Shown here piece by piece: positions 1 through 7,400 of a DNA stretch of 8,700 bases. This DNA comes from Vibrio madracius (GTDB lineage Bacteria > Pseudomonadota > Gammaproteobacteria > Enterobacterales > Vibrionaceae). Both the position numbers and the translations under genes were made by a program. Numbering within the stretch: position 1 is the stretch's first letter; each line of letters begins with the position of its first letter. The stretch lies in contig ASHK01000133.1 of NCBI GenBank assembly GCA_000695745.1, positions 1 through 8,700 on the forward strand. The letters are read 5' to 3'. Under the pieces are notes generated by a model, which was given only the letters and a program-made list of their open reading frames with translations, was not told where the DNA came from and did no database searches.

Positions 1-835
1 GGCATATGCACAGCGCGTAAATGAGAATTGGGTGTTAGGGGCTTCATTACATGGTGATGGTGGTCTTGGGATGGATTACGGAGACGGATTGATCGGCGGT
101 GGTATCGTTAACTCGATTTCACAACAAGCGCTCAATCTTCAACTCGTGGCGGGGTATCAAGCGAATGAGAAATTGTCGTTGGGTGGTGGCCTTGTTGTGC
201 AGCATCTAATGACTGCCATTGAAGCCGGTACGTCTGCCGATAATGTTGATGCGTCAGGAAATTCGACTGCGGCTAGTTTTATGCTTTCAGCCATGTATGA
301 CTTGTCTGAGTCAACCTATTTGTCTGCGAATTATAAGCATCGAGTAAAACATGACTCAGCGGACATCGATATTGCCATTAATGGCAATGACCTTCAGCCG
401 ATAGAACAAAATCTATCTTGGCCATCTCGCTTAGATTTTGGTTTGCAGCATAGGATTTCGGAACAGCTCACCTTTAAAGCGATGACAGGCGTGGAGTTTT
501 GGTCGGATTTTGATGAGGCTGCAAATGACGTTTATACCTTGGGTACAGCGTTAGCTTATTCTGAAAAGGATTGGACCTATCAGGCCGGCGTTCGCTATGA
601 CTCTAAAATGTATAACACTGATAGGATGACGCCAGCGCTTCCTATTGGAACAAACTGGTCGTTAGGTCTTGGGGCAGAAAAAGAGCGAGCAAACGGACAT
701 CGCATCGGTATCGCATACCAATATCGTAATTTAGGCACTCAAGACGTGAACTACCATATCGATGGGCATTCGTATTTTTCAGGCAGTGTTGATACTAATC
801 GTATCCACGTTCTAAGCATCAGCTACGCGTACTAA
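1..835 (+). CDS. FadL/OmpP1-family outer-membrane transport protein, 5'-truncated by window edge
   Basis: The reading frame is open from position 2 to a TAA at 833-835, so the true start lies upstream; the GTG at 32 and the ATG at 71 are internal codons. About 277 residues are visible. They look like the C-terminal part of a FadL/OmpP1 (Toluene_X) barrel: alternating polar/apolar strands, a family-like segment near the left edge (WVLGASLHGDGGLGMDYG), a late segment like the family's 'GxxYDS...RMTPALPIGTNWSLGLG' (about 600-675), and an end in aromatic-rich strands (ISYAY). FadL-family proteins sit in the outer membrane and pass long-chain fatty acids or other hydrophobic compounds; the substrate here cannot be told. 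The signal peptide and hatch domain would lie outside the window. The frame is clean, unlike the genes downstream. A hairpin follows 23 bases after the stop, so it is probably the last gene of its transcript. Family assignment is fairly sure, substrate is not. Confidence 0.8.
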   Translation, partial: AYAQRVNENWVLGASLHGDGGLGMDYGDGLIGGGIVNSISQQALNLQLVAGYQANEKLSLGGGLVVQHLMTAIEAGTSADNVDASGNSTAASFMLSAMYDLSESTYLSANYKHRVKHDSADIDIAINGNDLQPIEQNLSWPSRLDFGLQHRISEQLTFKAMTGVEFWSDFDEAANDVYTLGTALAYSEKDWTYQAGVRYDSKMYNTDRMTPALPIGTNWSLGLGAEKERANGHRIGIAYQYRNLGTQDVNYHIDGHSYFSGSVDTNRIHVLSISYAY

Positions 836-857
836 TTTCGCTGTTCATTGACAACTG

Positions 858-890
858 GCCTCTCACTGTGGTGAGGGGCATTGTTATTTA
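858..890 (+). terminator. Probable rho-independent terminator after the FadL-like gene
   Basis: A 9-bp stem (858-866 with 871-879, one G-U wobble) closes a TGTG tetraloop and is followed by a T-rich tail (ATTGTTATTTA). It lies just after the stop of the FadL-like gene and before the next start codon. The tail is not a pure T-run, so termination may be incomplete. Confidence 0.6.
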
Positions 891-904
891 AAAAAGATAC
901 GACT

Positions 905-1616
905 ATGAAAATACACCCTTTACTCTCCTTGGCGGCGAAAATGGTTGGTGGCTTGGTAGTTATGAGCTCACTGGGGACGACGGGCGCCTTAGCTCAAGAA
1001 AAACACCACGAAGATCCAACCAAAATCGTTACCAAAGTTGGGGCGGGTTACTCAGACTCCGCGTTTGTCTCTGGGTCTATCGGGCTAGATGAAGCGAGAA
1101 TGATCAACGCTCGATACAATGAAACTGGAGAGTGGCGTTTAGGCGGCTCATGGTTATTTGATTTGGGCATCGTAAACTTCAACTTTAGCCGCACTGATTA
1201 TGAAAATGATAGCTATCGCAACAACTACAGTATTGGTACCTATATCCCTCTAAGTTACTTTGACATTTCTCCAGTCAGGATGGATGTCTTATTTCCCATG
1301 GCGGCTACAGCTACAACGATGGAAAAAATGGCAATGCTTCAGAAGAGGTGGATAACGAATACGTACTGATGCGTAGCCAAAGCCACGGTGGTTATTTAGG
1401 CATGTTTGGTATTCGTCCCATCGATGATTCGGATTGGAGCGTGCTCGGGTTCGCTGGTGGCTCGCTCGGTTCAGATAATTACCGCGGTTACTGGGGCGGA
1501 CTTGGCCTTAGCTATAAGATAAACAAAAATGCATCGTTTAACTTCTTTGGAATGCTCTCGGAGGACGACTACGGGACCAATAATAAACTGGCAGGTCGGT
1601 GAGTTATGAATTTTAA
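905..1616 (+). CDS. Small exported outer-membrane beta-barrel protein, frameshifted twice as given
   Basis: The ATG at 905 opens a frame with a good signal peptide: MKIH, a hydrophobic stretch of about 20 residues, then a likely signal-peptidase I site after ALA (ALA|QEKHHED). The mature part is rich in Gly and aromatic residues in alternating strands, as in small porin-like barrels. The frame fails near 1300 and closes at 1369, while homologous-looking sequence resumes in another frame (YSYNDGKNGN, then YVLMRSQSHGGYLGMF) up to a stop at 1600-1602. A third frame then supplies the expected barrel end SYEF followed by TAA at 1614-1616. Adding one G at 1300-1301 (giving FPMGGYSYNDG) and one at 1598-1599 (giving KLAGRVSYEF) restores one protein of about 237 residues. 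A terminal Phe is the usual BAM-recognised ending of outer-membrane barrels, which supports the correction. An upstream TTG at 881 would start in the terminator tail and is unlikely. No strong Shine-Dalgarno is seen. Specific function unknown. Confidence 0.72.
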
Positions 1617-1644
1617 TGAAGTAAGGCGTTAAATCAGCGAAATT

Positions 1645-1675
1645 AAAAAACGGCGGCTATCTTAGATAGCCGCCG
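1645..1675 (-). terminator. Strong hairpin terminator of the minus-strand operon, between convergent genes
   Basis: A perfect 11-bp stem, CGGCGGCTATC (1651-1661) with GATAGCCGCCG (1665-1675), closes a TTA loop. On the minus strand it is followed by six T's (A-run at 1645-1650), the classic intrinsic-terminator layout, and it starts 6 bases after the restored stop of the Nfn-like gene at 1682-1684. On the plus strand the hairpin is followed only by CGTCGTTT, so it would be a weaker terminator for the barrel gene that ends at 1616. It therefore probably serves mainly the minus strand and partly insulates both. Confidence 0.88.
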
Positions 1676-1681
1676 CGTCGT

Positions 1682-4421
1682 TTACTCCTCAATAAACTTG
1701 TGCTTTATCTGACTCTCTCTTTCCTGCGGTTTAAACTGATTAAACCTAGGTAAGAACTTGTCCCAGTCAATCACATGACTGTTGATTTCTGGCCATCGAT
1801 ACAAGCATGTTTACGAATCAGTTTTCCGTCTTCCATCACTGGGACCATACACGCACCGCACATACCGGTAGCGTCTACCATGATAGAGTTAAGACTTGCC
1901 ACGCACTCCACCTTATAGTCTAAGGTTAAGTCGCTGACTGCTCTCATCATGAGTGGCGGACCTATGGTAATGACTTCAGCGATTGGCTCACCTTGTCCAG
2001 CTTGATGCTCATCTAAGCGATCTTTAAGAGGGGTAGTGACAAACCCTTCCACACCAAAGCTTCCGTCATTACTGGTATAGATCACTTCCAGTAAATCAGG
2101 TAGAGTGCTTGGAGTGTTTCGACTTTGTCACCTGGATCAGTCCAGAACGCTTGAGGTGCACCTCTAAAACCGGAAATCAAAGTGACTTTGTTACCAATTT
2201 CGAGATGTGCGCGCATTATAGGGTGAACAGCTGGAAGACCCACACCACCTGCGGTGAAATAGACTCTATGGTTATCTTGGTGCAAGACCACTTTACTGGC
2301 CTGACCTAGCGGCCCTGCAATGGCCTCAAACGCATCGCCTTCTTGCATCTGATTGATCAGTTTAGAGCTGCTTCCCAGACCTTGAATCACCAATTCAATC
2401 GTCCCTTTTTCGGCGTCCCAATCAGCGAGTGTTAGCGGAATGAGTTCACCTTTTTCATCGGCAAGAACTCGCACAAACTGACCGGGTTTTGCTGAGCGGG
2501 CGATAAGTGGGGCAGTAATGGTAAATTCGACAATTTCGTCGGTAAGTTGACGACGTTTGACGATTTTAGCTGGCATTTGTCCAAGCTCGGTATAACTACT
2601 GGCTTGTGCAACTAAGCCTTCGACTTCTTTAAGGTTGAAATCCAGTGTGCTCATGATCTCACGAGCCGCCGCTTGTCCATCACCTGCTGCCTTGATAGCG
2701 GTTGACCCGCCACGAGTCGCATCACCACCACTATAAACAACCGGCAAGAGAGGTTTCTTGCGAGCCTTTATTCAGCAGCAAGGTGCCCCATTTGGAGGTG
2801 TTAAGATCTGGGTTGGCGTCTTTCATGATAGGGTTAGAGCTATTACCTAGAGCCATGATAGCGAAATCGACCTTCATGAGTTCGACTTCCCCGGTGGACT
2901 GCGGGCTGCGTCGACCTGAGGCATCGGGTTCACCGAGTGCCATGATGTCTAAATCGGCCGTTGCCAAGACATGGTTTTTATCTCCATTAAACTGGCAAGT
3001 GACCGCAGCTCTTTAAGGACAATACCTTCTTCGAGTGCGTGATGAAGCTCTTCGACACGAGCTGGCATCTCTTGCTGGGTTCTTCGATACACGATGGTGA
3101 CATTCGCACCGAGACGACAGGCGGTTCGCGCGGCGTCCATTGCGGTGTTGCCGCCACCGATAATCATGACTTCTTTACCTGCCATTTCTGGCATAGGAGT
3201 TTCATAGTCAGGTAGGTTGGCGTGCATCAGGTTAACGCGAGTTAAGAACTCATTTGCCGACATGATGTTCAGTAAGTGCTCTCCTGGAATATTCATAAAG
3301 CGTGGTAACCCCGCTCCAGTTCCGACAAACACTCTTACAAACCCTGCCCGTTTTAGATCAGCCAGAGTGGCCGTTTTACCGACAATGTAGTTAGTGACAA
3401 AGCGGCCTCCGAGCGCTTTGATTTTTTCAACTACGTCATCCACCAATTGATTGGGTAAACGGAACTCAGGGATTCCGTAGCGCAGTACTCCGCCTAGGAC
3501 GTGGAATGCTTCAAATACCGTCACGGGATACCCCGCTTTCGCTAATAGGTAAGCATTGATTAACCCTGAGGTCCGGATCGACAATAGCAACGGGTGGTTT
3601 GGTTGCGGCAACCCAAGGTTACACGCTACAGGTTTCGGAGGTTCGCCATTAGATAGCTCACGCTCGCGCTGTGGCAGGAACCACTCCAATTGACCAATCT
3701 CAATGGGCCGGTCGTTGTGAGTACATACACCTTGACATTGAAGTTCTTGTGGGCAGACTCTACCTGTCACATTTGGCAGAGGATTGGCGTCGCGTATCAA
3801 CTCAAACGCTGCTTTGAAACGACCTTCGCCCATCAAGTTCAATACTTCAGGAATGTGGATCTTAACCGGACAACCACCGTCAGCTTCCTCTTTCGGATTA
3901 CCGTCACGGTCGCACATTGGGACACCGACTTCACAAGGTTTGTCTTCGCACTGCTTATCACGAAGCACTTCAAGCCACACAAACAGCTCCACTTCGCGCA
4001 GTGAGTAACCTAGTCCCATGTAGCCAAGATAGCCTTGGCTCACGAGGTCGAAGTCTTTGCGGCGCTCTTCCGCTGGGCGAACATAAGGAGGAATGTTATT
4101 GCTGCCCGGCCAACCTTCAGACAATCCTTTGAACATGGGATAACGCTCTGATAGGTGGAGATCTAAGCCTTTAACGAACGCACGCTTCTGTTTCAATGGA
4201 ATGCGCCAGAGATAACGTTGCAATGCGGTACTAAGATCGTTGCCAACTAGCAACAGATCCCAGAGCTTGCGAGTAAACGCTGCTGATAAATTTCCGCGTT
4301 TTAGCGTCTCTTGAATCAGCTGTTGACTCTCTTCAATGATCATCTGCTGAAAGCGCTGTGGATTTTGGTCCATGCGCTTTAGCATTAGCTCCCGTTGAGA
4401 CGGAGTGAGTAAAGCGACCAT
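1682..4421 (-). CDS. NfnB-NfnA-like fusion: glutamate-synthase-small-subunit-type plus ferredoxin-NADP-reductase-type flavoprotein, frameshifted as given
   Basis: After frame correction this is one protein of about 915 residues. The first ~150 residues are a helical extension I do not recognise. Next comes a Fer4_20/GltD-type region with Cys 158, 163, 170, 184 and a GRVCPQELQCQGVC motif (Cys 223, Glu 226, Cys 229, Cys 233), matching the Cys/Glu cluster pattern known in NfnB and GltD. Two nucleotide-binding folds follow: an FAD loop scrambled by indels (3570-3600) and an intact IIGGGNTAMDAA loop (3140-3170). From about 2680 the chain becomes NfnA/PyrK-like: a PGQFVRV flavin-site motif, AGGVGLPAVHPI, GPPLMMRAV, and a [2Fe-2S] segment DATGMCGACMV...HACIDG, with a tail ending KFIEE at TAA 1682-1684. 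Nfn enzymes couple reduced ferredoxin, NADH and NADP in the cytoplasm; that role is inferred. As given the frame breaks at 1791-1792, 2099-2100, about 2737-2742, 2987-2988 and three times in 3570-3600. The start ATG at 4421 lies 2 bases after the upstream gene's stop. Alternative: a non-bifurcating NAD(P)H:ferredoxin oxidoreductase. Confidence 0.85.
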
Positions 4422-4423
4422 AA

Positions 4424-7400
4424 CTACACCTCCACTGAAGCAGGAGCGTTAAAGTGAATGATTTCCGCATCACATTCATCAGCGATTCGAGCGGCACGTT
4501 TGACCAACTCATCTGTGAGTGTCACCTTCGCTAAGGAGCCCGGTATGACTTGGCTTATCACTTTCGCTTGACCATTCTCGACCACAGTGGTTTTCTCAAA
4601 CAACTCGCTCAACTGCTGGTAGCAGGTTTTGCAATCGGTACACTGACATTTGTCCTCTTCATTGATGGCAACAAGAGGCTGCGAAGTTTGCCCTTCGACT
4701 TTTGCAGGTACATCATTGGTATCGATCTGGTCACTGGAATGCTGCTGGTAGGTGTGGCTACCATTGCCAGTTCGGCAAGACCATTAGCGATGGACTCAAT
4801 GGTTTGTTCATTGTTGTCCAAGGCTTGTTGATAACGCAGTTTCCACTCTTCGATTTGTTGCTGATAGCCCTGCTCGATCTGTGCAATGTGCTGCCCACTT
4901 AATGTTTGCAACATATGCCAGTTGCGAAGGCGTTCCTCACTCAGAGCCACCAAAGACGGTGAAACAGAGAGCTGCACCAGATGCTGCTGTTTGTCGGTTG
5001 ACCAAATAAACGGAACTTTACCAGCACGCTCTTGAGCGCTTAAGTTGAGATAATCAGCAAGCTCTACGGCGTTGTCGTTGTCGCTAACTAACGCAAAGTG
5101 CTTCTTGAATCGACCCTCATACAATGCAAAGTCTGCGGCGGTGAACGGCACCTGTTTGAGCTGAGTCATTCCATCGTTATCTAAGTAGCTGATGGTATGC
5201 GTTGCCCAATCCTGATCCAGTTCAGGGTTGCCTTCAATAGAGAAGCGCTCAGCTAAGGTTTCACCTTTACGTGGGTCGTGAACAAAGACTGGACTCATGC
5301 GGCTTTCTACGGCCAAACGAGAATGTCGGGTGCTGGCATCGTCGGCAATACCGTGTTCACCCATACAAGGGGTATAAACGTCAAACAGTGCTGGCGCATC
5401 TTGATAATTCAAGTACTCCATCAAGTTGGACATAAAGTGACCTTGTAATGCAGTAGAGGTTTGTACCACCATGACCTTCGGATGGAAAGTAGCAATAATA
5501 CCCAGCTCTTTACGTGCTTCTTCTTTACCGCTATGAGCGCTGCCGAAGCGGCTTAGGTCTGAGTCTTGAGCGGTGAAACTTGCTGTGGATGCTTGTCCTC
5601 CGGTGTTGGAGTAGCTGCCGGTATTCAACACAAAGACTTTAATTGGTGTGCTGGTGGTTAACAGTCTGGATAGCGCACCAAAACCAATGTCATAAGTCGC
5701 ACCATCACCACCGATGCTGAACACCGTTGGCATCAGTGCCAGTTCTTGATCTGATAACTGGCTCCATTCGAGATAACGAAGCTGACGATCGTGAATCTGT
5801 TCATCGTACATGTCTTCTAACTCAAGTTTTGCTGTGCGCAGAGCTTTGAACTGGTCAAGCTGATTGGCGGCTTCACCTTCAAATAAGCCTTTTGCAACCG
5901 CTGGTGTGTCTTGGAATAAGCTGTTAACCCAAGGGTCGTTATAAGGGTTAGCAGGGAAAGTCGAGGCATACACGCTGCTACACCCTGTAGCATTAGCAAT
6001 TAGTGCGTCCGATGGACCGTTACCCGTTGGGCCATGCTCAAAATAGAACAGGCGTTTTTCTAGCGTTTCAATGGTGCGAATCAGGCGTTGAGTTCGGCTA
6101 TTTTCGCTCTCTTGAGCAACGACAAGATCTAACTTGTCTTCAAGCTGCTCAATCATCGATTCAAGAGCCTGAATATGAGCTTGATAGCGCTGTTGCTGCA
6201 ATGCGCGGTTAATAGAGGTGACCAGTCTTAAAGCCGTGACTTCACCACAACCGCGACAGGCACCGTGTCCTGAGCTCATGGCATAGTAGTTACGGCGATC
6301 GAGCAGTAAACGCTTAGATTCAGAGGCATCTTTAACACCCGGTTCGACAAAGCGAGCTGGTGTGTTTGGCATGTTTGCTAGTGTGTTGAATAGCCCATGC
6401 ATTTGCTGGTTCAATTCAGTGGTTTGACGAACTTTTTCAAGCGCTTTAGGGCCGCAAACATCGACGCATTCCATACAACCGCTACATTTACTTGGGTCGA
6501 TAGCGACTGAGAACAAACCGCCACTTCCTGGGACCGCTTTTTCCATCGCATCAAAGAAAGGCTTGGTGCGGCTCATCGGTAGCGATTCTAAAGCCACACA
6601 CAGCGCCGCCATTTGTAGGGCGATAGGCTCCTCAAAGGTCATGGAATCGACCACTTTTGATACTACTTGGTAGAGTGGTTGAGACTCGCCTTTTGCTGAG
6701 TTGCGATAGTGGTGGCGTACTGCATCCAAAATCGGTGGCATTTTCGCTTTCAAGCTGTCGCGTTGTACTGGTGGAATATTCAGTTTATCTATCGCCATAT
6801 AGGCGATGTCGTGCAGTTCGTGCACGGCGTTGGGAATAGCACCATCTGGACAGGCGATAGTACATTCCATACAGCCGGTACATTTGTCGGCATCAAATTT
6901 AGGGACGTTAAGTCTAAATAGGCCTTTATCTTTAGTAATGGCACTGGCAGGAGGGAGGAACATACCAGAACCTGGAATCACGGGCGCTTCACCAATGGAG
7001 CCATCTACGTAGCGTTTGCCTGCGATATTATTGAAATATGAAGGGTCAAACAATCCACAGCTGGCTTGCGCTGGTTTTTGGGTTTCGGTTTTCAGTAGTG
7101 TTTCATTGCTCTCAACACGGTCACTAAATTCGCTGTAATTGACATGGTGCGTAGCGTGCATGCCTTCGCGAATTACCGCCATGTTACTGGCGACGACTTT
7201 CTCACCTTTTGAACCAAATTTCTTAGCGATTTGTTGGGTAATACGCTCTAGCATCGCTGATTCATCAGCACCTTGCGTGACTTGTTTCGCATGTCCGCAC
7301 AATGCACCGATAAAGGCGATACCCATCATACGGATTTCTAGGTCAGCAGACGGTGCATGCTCACGAGCGACTTTGAACGCATCAACGATGTAGAAGTTGA

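Noticed and set aside
848..853. TTGACA as a -35 box for the barrel gene
   Set aside because: No -10-like hexamer lies 16-18 bases downstream; that spot is the right arm of the terminator stem.
1285..1303. Programmed -1 ribosomal frameshift in the barrel gene
   Set aside because: The run ATTTCCC is not an X XXY YYZ heptamer in the zero frame, no stimulatory hairpin is evident, and a second similar break occurs near 1599; lost bases explain both better.
2109..2309. Plus-strand open frames opposite the Nfn-like gene (also 2702-3016, 3690-4132, 4550-4902)
   Set aside because: They are antisense to strongly conserved protein sequence, lack ribosome sites and show no recognisable motifs; they are shadows.
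5817..5999. 60-residue minus-strand open frame overlapping the oxidoreductase in another frame
   Set aside because: Lies wholly inside the TPP domain, which is intact in its own frame; no ribosome site or motif.
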